Shown here: positions 1-9,653 of the stretch, in pieces
Position numbering within the stretch: position 1 is the stretch's first letter
Layout: every line of letters begins with the position of its first letter
Assembly: GCA_024741835.1 (NCBI GenBank)
Contig: JAENRP010000217.1
Span: 7,471 to 71,470 of the forward strand
Reading direction: 5' to 3'
Origin: Diplocarpon mali
Taxonomy: Eukaryota; Ascomycota; Leotiomycetes; Helotiales; Drepanopezizaceae
Length of the DNA stretch: 64,000 bases
The notes under the pieces: generated by a model
The model's database searches: none
Told to the model about the DNA's origin: nothing
Seen by the model: only the letters and a program-made list of their open reading frames with translations
Made by a program: the position numbers and the translations under genes

Positions 1-690
1 TTTTTTGATGTGAATGATCCCCGGTTGTGCCAAAATGGGTTTCCTAGTTGTCCGATTGGTTCGTATCGTGCGGAGCAGTGGGATACGGGATGGGACAGGC
101 ACGGGAAGGCGTCCGGTAGGATCTGGATGCTTATGTCTGCCAATAGAAGAAGAAGCGCATTCTGCTCTTTGGATTTGCGAATGGATACAGCCTGTGTTAG
201 AGTCCCCTGCTTGCCGGTCTGCGTGCACAAGAGTAAGCTTGCCTTGGACGCGTCGGGAGTAAACAACACCTGAGCATGGTCGACGGGCCGCCGCTTGCTC
301 GAAGCGAGCCGTGCCAGCGACGCGGGGCCGGCCAGGCGGATCTGGGGTGCGGCAGCGCGGCCCAGGCCCACAAAACCCCGGGCACGTGTTGATTGGGGGT
401 CTCGGTTAACATCCTCCGGCTCACGTCCTACGGACAACATCCTCCGGTAGCTGGACCACGCAAAAGTTGGTTCTGCTGCCTTGCACTGCACCGCCGTACT
501 GGCTGGTGCTCGAGCCGCAAACATGACCCCGAGATCATCCTGACGCTGTATTTGCGAAGGGTTCAACATGTTGGGTGCGTGCTGTGAGCTGGGGTTCCCG
601 AGAACGGGACATGTCAGCGGCATGCAGCACACCTCTCGAGACGTGACCTCCGGGGCTTCAGAGCAACAGGATCATGAATCATGTAAGATT

Positions 691-708
691 CTCTCTCTCT
701 CTCTCTCT
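691..708. repeat. CT dinucleotide microsatellite
   Basis: Nine consecutive CT units seen directly in the sequence. Confidence 0.9.
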
Positions 709-1390
709 TCCCTCCCGGCCTTCCGAATATCTCGTCGGATGTAAGCATCAAAGACACTCACAAGGAGGTAACCAAGCAGGTCACCACAAGGAGGTAAACA
801 ACAATAGAGATCCCTTGGCGAGGAGAGGGAGCAAGGCCCGAGGCGTCCTCCCAAATCGTCACGCCGCAGGGGTTGGAGAGGATTAGAACCGGCATTAGAA
901 TATTCGCTGCGGACTGGTTTGGACTGGCTTGAATCGATCCTACTACATCATACGAGCAAAGACGGCCAAGCCAGCCGCCTCCATGACGCCGACAACCGTG
1001 TGCATGACGACGGGGAACCTCTCGTCCCTTACCTAATGGAGAGCCGCACCTGGGTGACGGTCTGGTACTCGCTGCGACGGTGTCCCGCAAGCGAGGGCGG
1101 GCACGTGAGGCCAGGCCAGGCAAGGGGACGGGCAGCGGGGATCCTGCGCCAGGCAGGGTCGGTCACGGGATATCTCCCTCGGGAGGTTCGCAGGTATCAA
1201 GACAGGTAGTGAGGTGTTACCTGACCAAGGGATCTAGATACCTACCTGCCTGCCTCACCTCTCAGTGCTCCCCCGGCCATGTCGCCAGATATATCTCGAG
1301 CGTCGTGCAGCGGCAGTCTTTCCTGGCGGACCATGTTCGATATCGACGGCCGCATGTTCTGGCCGCAGGCTGGATCAGATCTTGGAGCTC

Positions 1391-1429
1391 TGGCGCTGGC
1401 GCTGGCGCTGGCGCTGGCGCGGGCGCGGG
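1391..1429. repeat. TGGCGC hexanucleotide array
   Basis: About five tandem TGGCGC units that decay into GGGCGC. It is followed at 1477-1497 by a second short array of CTAGGG-like units. Both lie upstream of the ferritin-like gene. Confidence 0.85.
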
Positions 1430-1701
1430 TTGTGGCAACGGCGACGGCGACGGCTAGTGCTATTGCTCGGGCGATTGCTAGGGCTAGGGCTAGGGCTACG
1501 ATGATGATGATGGCTTCTTTCCGTCGGTCATCTCAGATGCACAGGTCCCTACCCAGGTATTTAACGGGTGTGCTTCGGCCCTGCGGTTGATCGGCTCTCT
1601 ACGCCTCTCCCCCCTTCATCATCTTCAACTTCCGTCTTCTTCTTCTCGTCAGGATATCCAGCTCTCGCTCTCGCAGACCGCAAAGCCGCTCCAATATCAA
1701 G

Positions 1702-2814
1702 ATGCGTGTTGCGACCGCCGCCGTGGTGTGGGCTGCCGCCACCATAACCTCGGCCGCGCCCACCAGGCGACAAGCCAGCTCTGACATTGACGCGGTCATC
1801 CTACAGTATGCGTTGACGGTAAGCACGTGCACGCAAATCCGTTTCCCACGTGACTCGCCCTCCCCCATATCCGACTCGAGACACCCCGCTCCACTTCTAC
1901 ACACAAGATGCTCACGATGCTCACGATGCCCACAATCCGACGATCCCCACGATCCCCACGATCTTCCAGATTCCCCTTCTCCCGGAGACCGACGGCTAAT
2001 CCTTCCGCAGCTTGAACATCTGGAAAACGCCTTCTACAAAAGGGCCCTGAGCACATGGGACGTCAAGGCCTTCACCGACGCTGGCTTCTCGGAGAAGTTT
2101 TACGACGACCTCAAGTATGTGGCGCACGACGAGGAGGGGCACGTCGTCTACCTCGCAGCCGGGCTGGCCGCGGCGGGGGCTGCACCGGTCGCCGCGTGTG
2201 AATACACCTTTCCCATGACCGATCCCAAGTCTTTCGTTGCCTTGGCCTCGGTCATCGAGGGCGTCGGCGTCTCCGCGTACCTGGGGGCGGCCCCTCTGGT
2301 CACCTCGAAGGCCTACTTGACCGCGGCCGGGGCCATCCTCGTCACCGAAGCTCTGCATCAGTCCCAGCAGCGCGCTGCCATGGGCGAGACTCCCGCGGCC
2401 AATGTGTTCGGCACGCCGCTGGGCTTCAACGCCGTCTACTCCATCGCATCTGCCTTCATCACCGCCTGCCCCGCCAGCAACATGGCTCTGCCCGTCATGG
2501 CCTACCCGGGCCTGGCCGTGACGTCGGGCATGCCAACGGCCCAGGGGGCGCTCGTCAACCTGGTGCCCCAGACCATGCCCGCTGGGCGCTTCTGGGTCAC
2601 GTTCGTCAGCGGACTCAACATCGCTGCCGTCGCCCCCGCGTCGACGCAGGCTGGCATGGTCATGGCCGAGGTCCCCGCGATGGTCGAGGGCCAGAGCTAC
2701 GCCTTCCTGACCCGCGACAACTCGGGCAACCTGACCGACTCCAACATCATCGCCGGCCCGGCCATCCTCGAGGTCACGCCTCTGTCTCCCGTGTTCAACC
2801 TCGGCGTCAGCTAG
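1702..2814 (+). CDS. Secreted ferritin-like domain protein (Rds1 type)
   Basis: Exons 1702-1818 and 2011-2814 give 306 aa. Residues 1-19 form a hydrophobic signal peptide, followed by a dibasic RR that suits Kex2 processing. The mature part begins with the helix DIDAVILQYALT, which joins across the intron to LEHLENAFYK; this four-helix pattern with paired acidic residues (LEHLE, HDEEGH) is the mark of the ferritin-like domain of fungal Rds1 and plant desiccation-related proteins. The C-terminal half is alanine- and valine-rich, as is usual in the family. Rds1 in fission yeast responds to stress; the molecular role is not established, and metal binding is only suggested by the fold. The 192 bp intron is a multiple of three and has no in-frame stop, so an unspliced transcript would still be translatable. 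The family call is firm; the exact splice choice is supported by family continuity. Confidence 0.85.
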   Translation: MRVATAAVVWAAATITSAAPTRRQASSDIDAVILQYALTVSTCTQIRFPRDSPSPISDSRHPAPLLHTRCSRCSRCPQSDDPHDPHDLPDSPSPGDRRLILPQLEHLENAFYKRALSTWDVKAFTDAGFSEKFYDDLKYVAHDEEGHVVYLAAGLAAAGAAPVAACEYTFPMTDPKSFVALASVIEGVGVSAYLGAAPLVTSKAYLTAAGAILVTEALHQSQQRAAMGETPAANVFGTPLGFNAVYSIASAFITACPASNMALPVMAYPGLAVTSGMPTAQGALVNLVPQTMPAGRFWVTFVSGLNIAAVAPASTQAGMVMAEVPAMVEGQSYAFLTRDNSGNLTDSNIIAGPAILEVTPLSPVFNLGVS

Positions 2815-3570
2815 GCGACGGCCGCCGCGGCGACGACAACACGGCACGTTCTGGACGTGCAGGCCCGTGACCGGGTCTGGGCCGCGAAGCCGTCTGGTCG
2901 ATCGGTCCTCTCCAGGTTGGGCATTTGGGGGCGTTTTGGGTGTCGTGGCCATGGGCACTCGGCATTCGTGGAGTGGAGTGGCCCTCATGGCGTAACGTTC
3001 AATATTCAAACCACCTCTTCCCCCGACCTGCAGTGAGACCCTTGGACAGCGTGACCCTGGCCGCCGTGATCCTCCGAGTGCGATGGACGTATGCTCGAGA
3101 ATGCCCTCGACGCCTCTGTAGCCGTGCTGCGTGGCCCAAGCCAGCATCCGGGAGGCCAGCCGCCCCGACCAAGCGCCCTCCCTCTCTCCGCTCGTCCGTT
3201 GCCCGTCCCGTTGCCCGTCCCGTTGGTCGACCGGGGGGTCTGCCCAGCAGGGAGCCTGGGGAGCTCGCGATGGGAGGGCCGCCTGCTCGCTCTTGCCGTG
3301 TTTTGTCACGTTACCAGTGCTCGCTCTCGCTCTTGCTGTGTTTTGTCACGTTACCAGTGCTCGCTCTCGCTCTTGCCGCGTTCGTCACGTCCCTGCCGCC
3401 TACCGGCGCACGCTCTCGCTCCTGCCTCCTCGCCGGCAGGGCACGAGGGCAGAAATGCCGCGTCAGGCGTCCAAGGCCGTCCAGCCATCCTCACGACAGC
3501 GGCGTCTCTCGTCAGCTCCGGCCACGATTCCCACGACACCTACGTCTCCGACAGGACAGCTCTGGCCACG
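2815..3570. other. Intergenic region with tandem repeats upstream of the GH16 gene
   Basis: No supported gene. It contains a GTTGCCCGTCCC-like duplication near 3195-3225 and the 40 bp tandem array described separately. Long open frames on both strands across this interval are GC-driven and overlap the flanking genes. Confidence 0.5.
3286..3395. repeat. 40 bp tandem repeat, about 2.7 copies
   Basis: The words TTTTGTCACGTTACCAGTGC and CTCGCTCTTGC recur with a 40 bp period: TTTTGTCACG at 3301 and 3341, and the degenerate TTCGTCACG near 3381. It sits about 180-280 bp before the GH16 start codon, so it lies in the likely promoter or 5' UTR. Confidence 0.85.
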
Positions 3571-5153
3571 ATGAGGTTGCCCGTCGACCTCGCCGTGCTC
3601 GTCGCCGTCCTCTTGGCCCTCGCCGTCGATCCAGGTTCGACGCTTTGTGAGTGTGGCTATCGGGCGCTCATCGACACCGCGACCCGACCCCTTCGTGCCA
3701 TCGAGCGGGATGTGGTCCTCGACGGAGCTTCCACCCATGGTCTGGCCAGCAGCGTCGTGCGGCGCCATGGCCTCGAACACGGTAATCTATCTACAGCCCT
3801 CCTCGTTCCGGTGAGAGGCAACGTCAGTCTGACCCACGTCCTTGCTAGTCGATACCAACCCCGATCCTCCAGCGGGCGACGGCGCACGCGCGACACCTTT
3901 CGTCTGGACCGACCTGCTCGAGACCGACTTCCTCCACCTCGATGATATTTCCAAGGACACCGACTGGAGTCTGCAGAACTATAGCGTCAGCGCTCACGCC
4001 GATCGAGGCCCATATGGGTGCGTACGGGAGACGTTGCTCCATCCTCGGTGCCCCATCCTCCCAGACAAGCCGCATCCGCGCTCCCCTCCTCCCCGTCGCA
4101 AAGGCCCGACCGCCGCGGCGTCTACGGGTACTGACAGCTCCATAGTATGCGCTTTCTCCTGGAGGACGCCGGGCTGAACCGCCTTCCCAACATCCGCAAC
4201 TGGACCGGCCCGGGAGAGAATGGTGGCGATCCGGGTCTGCAGCTTTCGGTCCAGGCTGGTGTGACTCCAGATGGCTTCACCAGCTGTGCCCAGATGAACT
4301 CGGTCCGGGATGATATGTTGTGGGGCAGCTACCGAGCACTTCTCAAGCTCCCCTCGGTCTCGGGGACATGCAGTGCCTTCTTCTGGGTAAGCGGCCCGAT
4401 GTAGGAAATGGCCATCGGTCCGGTGCCCCCTCCCCCTCCCTTGGTCGAGACCGGGCTAATAGCACCGCCAAGTACTTCAACGACTCCCAAGAGATTGACA
4501 TGGAGATTCTTTCCAGCCAATTCCACAAGGACAACAACACGTTCCTCATCAACCTCGTCCACCAATCCCCCCAGTCGGCATCCCAGGGGTTTAGTGTCAT
4601 CGGCAAGGATTACCAAGTCGCCGATCTCCCGTTCGACCCGGCGTCAGGCTTCCACGAGTATCGAATTGATTACCTGCCGGGTCAGATCATCTTCTACGGC
4701 GATGGGCAAGTCATTGGGTCCATGAACAGCACCGTCTCACCGCAACCAGGTCACCTCATCCTCACACACTGGTCCAACGGCGACCAGGGATGGTCAGGCG
4801 GGCCACCGGTCGAGGAAGCTGTGCTCTCCGTGGCTTACGTCCAGGCCTTTTTCAACTCGTCGAACCCAACCCGGCAAGCTGACCACGCGAGACGCTGCCC
4901 GGACCCAACCGAGCTCGGAAGCATCTGCGACATCGAAGACTATCGCGAGCCCGCCAACGTCAGCAATCCGGCTACCAACGGCTCCTGGAGCCCTGCTATC
5001 AATCCTGGGTTCTTCTTCATGCAGCCCAACATGACTGGCAACCAGACCGTGTACCAGAGTAGTGCAGCTGGGTATGAGAGGGAGGCTACGAAGCAGGGGA
5101 CCGCGAGGGTGTGTTTGTTCTTGGTAGCAGTGCTTCTTGGGACGTCTTTCTGA
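3571..5153 (+). CDS. Secreted glycoside hydrolase family 16 endo-glucanase, possibly GPI-anchored
   Basis: Proposed exons are 3571-3781, 3849-4017, 4146-4386 and 4473-5153, giving 433 aa. A signal peptide (residues 1-24) precedes a CECGYR motif typical of one fungal GH16 group. The catalytic signature EIDMEI is complete in exon 4; in GH16 its two glutamates are nucleophile and acid/base around a helper aspartate. The fold is a concanavalin-A-like beta-sandwich acting on beta-1,3 or mixed-linked glucans. The C-terminus ends in a hydrophobic tail, which suggests a GPI signal or membrane tether. Exons 2-4 join cleanly in frame. Exon 1 is less certain: about 40 residues between CECGYR and VDTNP do not resemble the family and may include unrecognised intron. 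Exact substrate cannot be told. Confidence 0.82.
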
Positions 5154-6161
5154 TCGGTGACGGGAGCGTGCACGCAGGGATGTGGCGGGGTGTACTCCAC
5201 CCGTTGGGTTCGTCAGCAGCATTCTCCGTGGGAATGGCGGCTCTCGTCTGTTTCATGGAGACCAAATTGTACGTATGGCCAAGCGGTGCTGATGTCCTCT
5301 CGTACCGAACGGGGGCCAATCTCTGCGGCTTACAGGTGAGCTCCTAATCGACGAGCGGGAGACAGTAATCCTCGTGAGCCGCCAGAGACTGCGGGAGAAG
5401 TTTGTCGGAGAAGGGGAAAATGTAACTACACCAAGAAATGTTATACCCTTGTGGCTGTCTGGCTCTCAAGAATCCAGGACCATGTTCCGCGGGAACCTCG
5501 AGTTCGGCCTTGGCCCACACCTGTCGTCGGACGGGGTGATGGGGAGGATCTGTGAATCGAACCCCGAGGATATCCAGGTGACAGGCGCAGAAGCCGAGCA
5601 TCGCGGTGGCGATGGCCAGCTACCCGGCTCTCGACCACGCCTCCAGGTTCTGCTGCCCGACAGAGGGCAGAGAGGGCAGAGGATAGAGAGGGCAGAGGGC
5701 AGAGGGAGGGGGCAGAGGGAGAGGGCAGAGGGCAGATACACCCGGACTGGCGAGCTCATCCCTCCTGCTCTCGAAACGAGGAATCACTGTAGACGATCAC
5801 GTGAAGAGACGGTCACGATCCTAGTAGGGAAGAGGGAAATGCGTGCAGGTGCAAAGTCGTCGGACCATCTACGCAGCAGAGAAATGTGCACAGCGGGAAA
5901 ACACGCGTGCCAGTCGGTGCGGAGAGAGCCCGGTAGCGTGAATCAACCATCGTAAACAAAATACGAGGCACAGCACAGCGTACACGGAGAGAAAGGCTTC
6001 GACAACTGCTCGCTCTTTTTCGAGGGATCCTCCGTGACGATCCACGCCCCAGATTTTATCACTACAGAGACGAACCCCGCATTCATCAAGATCCGGGTCT
6101 CCCTATGCAGTCGACAGCGAGGCTCAGGCAATGATACATGCGCTGGAACCCTTCGACGTGT
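5154..6161. other. Convergent intergenic region with purine-rich minisatellite
   Basis: It lies between the 3' ends of the GH16 gene (+) and cullin-4 (-). No supported gene. The main content is the GGGCAGAG-type array at 5661-5736. Short open frames here have no recognisable domain. Confidence 0.5.
5661..5736 (+). repeat. GGGCAGAG purine minisatellite with G-quadruplex motif
   Basis: Repeats of GAGGGCAGAG and variants. Positions 5690-5712 carry four G-tracts of at least three Gs with loops of 4, 4 and 1 bases, which meets the usual pattern for a G-quadruplex-forming sequence on the + strand. Confidence 0.85.
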
Positions 6162-8883
6162 CTACGCGACGTACACATACATGTTGTCATCACCACGCTC
6201 GAGGTAGTCTTTGTCCAAAAGCTCTGTGCTGCGTCAGCCCATGATGTTCTCGGTGCCGAGAGGCCGGACTTACTGTCAATCTGTTCCTTGATCTCCGTCA
6301 CCTCGACCGCACCCCTCTTCTTCGTCTGCGCGATAACCTCAGCAACAAGCTGCGCGTGAGGAAGCGACTTTCGACCCTTCATGATGCGCACAATTGCGGC
6401 TTGAGTCTCGTATTGTCGATCTTTTTGTACCCTCTCGTGTGTATCCTTGTTCTCCTCTTGCGTCTCCTTCAACTGGATCTGGTTGATTTTGATTCGGTAT
6501 TTTGGATCTGCAAAATTCACATTCACAGTAAAGGTATCGGTGGAATTCACATCTCGACTCTTGGGATGTTTGGTCAGAAGGCGGATTTTGGCGCAAGCGA
6601 GTGACTGAAGAGTTCGCTTGAGCTCGGCATCCACTAGATTAGTAGCTGACTGGATGTCCTGGTATGAGAGACTCTGGTCCTCTGCTTCCGGAGCAAGATC
6701 ATTGAAAAGGAGCAGGACAATTGCTTGAAAGCCGGACAGAACAAGTTCCTTCGTTCCTCTTCTGAAATGTGCTTTCATCACACTGTGCGCGAGGGCATGC
6801 TTCCACAATAGGCGCCGGCCACTGTGCTTGTGCACGTACTGTTGATCGTACTTCTCGATCTGCTTTGCCACCTCAGAGGGGATGTTAACTTCAACGTCCG
6901 GATAGGTTGGCCATGATGCAGCAGACAGAACGGAAACCTGGAGATCGATAGTCGGCCTGCTATTGGTTTCCTTCAGGTATTCCCTATACGCAGTCATTTC
7001 GTCTCGGGCAATTTCTTGGTCTTTGAACATCTGCTCAAGATTATGAGTAAAGCTGGAACCGCACTCAATCTTGAGTTTGGCGAGCATGTTGCGCTCCGCA
7101 TCTTGACTAGCGCTTCGAGCCATCAAAAGCCTACGTGCGAGGTCCTTCTTGTAGAACGCCTCGAACACATCCTTCCCTTCAATAAACCGGAACAGCTCTA
7201 ATGCTTGCTCCAGCTGTCGGTCAAGTTCAGCACCCTCATCGCCCGTGCTTGCCAAACCAAGTTTCTCAGCAGCATCTCGATCCTTGGCATCAGAGGAGAG
7301 AGACCGAGGGACCGCCTTCAAACCTCCACGAAGCAATGAATCCATATATTTGGCAATCATCTCTCCAGCCCTTGAAGTACCCGATATTGTAGTATTCTTT
7401 CTGTCATTAATGAAATTGCCAAATGCCTCCCGAAGCCCGTAGGCAAACGTTTCATCCTTCTCAAAAGCGTCACGAATCATTACGTCCATTGTCCGCTTCA
7501 ATTCAAGCAGTCTGATGACCATCTGATCGCTTTTCTCCCTGTCAACGATGATGGCAGACCCGACAGATTTGATGTAGCTCTCGAAAGGTTCCTTCAACTC
7601 CTGCTGTATTCTAGATAGGCTCAGCCGATTGTAAAGTATCTTTAGTGTGGCCATGGCGTTGCCGTCAATAAGCTTAGCAAGGCCTTCCTTATCCAGAAGA
7701 ATATTTGAACGCTGTTCAATGAGAATTGAGTGGGCAGAATCGTGCAGATTACGTTTCGTTGTGCTATCAAAATTATATGCGTCGCATCGATTGGCCTCTC
7801 GGTTCAACAATTTGTCGCAGTCCGAAATGTAGTCCTTCAGCCCGAATGCACTTCGCTCCTCTGCAAATCTCTCGAAGAAGGCGTTGCTACGTCTGAGCAG
7901 TTCTGGCTCGAAACCCTTCATATAGTTTCCGAATATATGAAGCATCAGGACCGATTCTTTCAGTAAATTACCATCAAACAGCTCTTCCTGCCTGCACCGA
8001 TCATATTCGACAAGATCACACATGCCAGAGAATGCCACACCACCCATCTTACGCCCATCCTTTGTTTTTCCCTTAGTGAACACCGCATGTCGGAATTGCT
8101 GAATACTAAGGTCCTGAAGCTGGGGAAGCTCTGTCGTGTTAAGAAGATATGATCGGTCAAGGTAGCTGAAGATGGCTCTCAAGAGTGTCTGGTATCGGAA
8201 GTTAATCCCTATCTGTTCGTGCGAAAACAGCATATGCTTACTGATTTCTCACTCCATCTTGTCCAGAATCTTTGTATCGTCCGCAGTGCTTCTACAGTGC
8301 CTGTACCAGCTTCCTGCTCAAGCTGAGGAAGAAGCTCCTTCTCCAGGTATGTCTTGGAACGAGTCCTGAAATGGACAAACAAGTCTGCTGCCCGGCCTCT
8401 TCGACATGTTGATTCCACGCCTCGGAACAGTATATCGAGAGCAACAGCGGGCGACTGTCCATTGAACACCGACGTCAGAGCCTGGTCAAGCTCATTCCAA
8501 GTTCGAGTGTAGTAGTCCTCGAGTTCTTTCGACCGTGATGTGGTTCTCAGATTTTTGACTACCAGCCTCTTCGCTCCAGTGTTTGGCTGAAAGTTTGTTT
8601 GTGGCAGCGGCTTCGTTAGGTCAATGACCGTAGGCCGCTTCTCTTGGCCTATACTCTTGCTCATTTCCCCAGACAGGCCTTGGTCTCCAGCCGTCTGTGA
8701 AGTCTTTAGTCTTTTTGTAAAAGGGAGGTTGGATTGGGCTGTGGCACGCTCGCGGTCGTGTTCGGAAGTGGATGTTGGTCGATATGTAGCAGGATTTGAC
8801 AGGGCTTGATACCTTCGTTTGCTAAGTGGTCGGGGCGGGCTTGAGGTGATTTCGGACAGATCCTCTGGGGACGGCATGGACAC
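6162..8883 (-). CDS. cul4: Cullin-4, scaffold of CRL4 ubiquitin ligase
   Basis: On the minus strand the exons are 8883-8242, 8188-6274 and 6223-6162, giving 872 aa. The disordered N-terminus (about residues 1-110) leads to cullin repeats, starting with a segment like human CUL4 (RLVVKNLR), then the hallmark FRFIEGKDVFEAFYKKDLARRLL-type region and the cullin homology domain. The Nedd8 acceptor context IVRIMKGRK is intact (lysine about residue 817) and the C-terminus ends LDKDYLERGDDNMYVYVA, as in cullins. Blocks such as RTLQSLAC and KINQIQLKET favour CUL4 over CUL1 or CUL3. In fungi Cul4 works with DDB1-type adaptors in DNA repair, replication licensing and, in Neurospora, heterochromatin and DNA methylation. 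The 53 bp and 50 bp introns were placed by frame and family continuity; the last exon is only 62 bp. Confidence 0.93.
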
Positions 8884-9653
8884 TTATTTATCCTTCATCG
8901 AGCATGAAGGCGTGTTATGTTTGTGGAGTTGGGTCGGGGGAGGTGCGGGAAGCTGCAGATGGTGTAGCAAGCAGCCTCGAAGAAGATAATGCCGGTCCGC
9001 GGAATAGCTGAGCAATTAGAGGCGGATATCATCACAATCGGTGGTCAGAGCTTCAAATCCAAGCGCGGCCGGTTGTTGAGTTCGAGATGACGCTCTGTCG
9101 ACAGGGGCAGCCGACAGTACCTAGGTATTGGGTACTTGCGATAAGCCCCATATCGCCGAGATGTGGAGAGCGATTCGAAAATAACCTCGGGCCTGTCAAT
9201 CAATACACCTACACTTTATAATAAGGAATTTTAGAGTAGCAAAAGCACCACGACGGGACAAAGCCGTAAGCTCTCGTAGGGTGGACCGTGACTGGAAAAT
9301 AACAAGTGCTAAATCGCGAGCTCTGGTGTGTGAATAGAGACGTTAAGCTACGGCACGATGTTACAAAGTTTGCCAGTCAAAATTTATATCACGAGCTTGG
9401 TCTCCTTGAAACCTTCACTGCCATGTCTGAAATCCGTGTCATTCAAGATATAATATCAGGAGCTCTGTGTGAGGCAGCCTATCATACCCACCACTGCCTT
9501 CTTGTTCTACATCATCTATCTATGGTACAGTATATGTCCAGCATGCGGACCTTTCACGTGAACGTCACAAAGACTTTCTTCCTCGTCTGTTGCTTTTGTA
9601 TCGTGTTATCCTCGAACTGTGGACTGTTAAAATCTGAGCTGCAAACTCGGAAG
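8884..9653. other. Cullin-4 promoter and Nup192 3' flank
   Basis: A 770 bp interval between two minus-strand genes in the same orientation. The part next to 8883 should hold the cullin-4 promoter. The plus-strand open frame at 9306-9686 shows no domain and overlaps the Nup192 stop, so it is not called. Confidence 0.5.

Larger units (their letters stand above)
1..1701. other. GC-rich flank without a supported gene; promoter of the Rds1-like gene
   Basis: No open frame here looks like a protein family I recognise. The stretch holds low-complexity DNA: a CT dinucleotide run at 691-708, a duplicated CACAAGGAGGTAAC-like word at 759-772 and 784-798, a TGGCGC hexamer array at 1391-1429 and three CTAGGG-like units at 1477-1497. 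The TATTTAA-like word near 1559-1565 lies about 140 bp upstream of the next start codon and could be its TATA element; that is inference. The short open frames here show no domain and are probably chance. Confidence 0.5.

Noticed and set aside
1477..1497. CTAGGG-like units resembling a telomere repeat
   Set aside because: Only three units and not TTAGGG; part of a general simple-repeat stretch, so not evidence for an interstitial telomere.
1996..3309. 437-codon minus-strand open frame
   Set aside because: It is the antisense shadow of the ferritin-like gene in GC-rich DNA, is Arg/Gly-rich without any domain, and the plus strand has the recognisable protein.
5545..5570. GGTTCGATTC on the minus strand, like a tRNA B box
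   Set aside because: No flanking stem pairs, no A box at the right distance and no acceptor stem.
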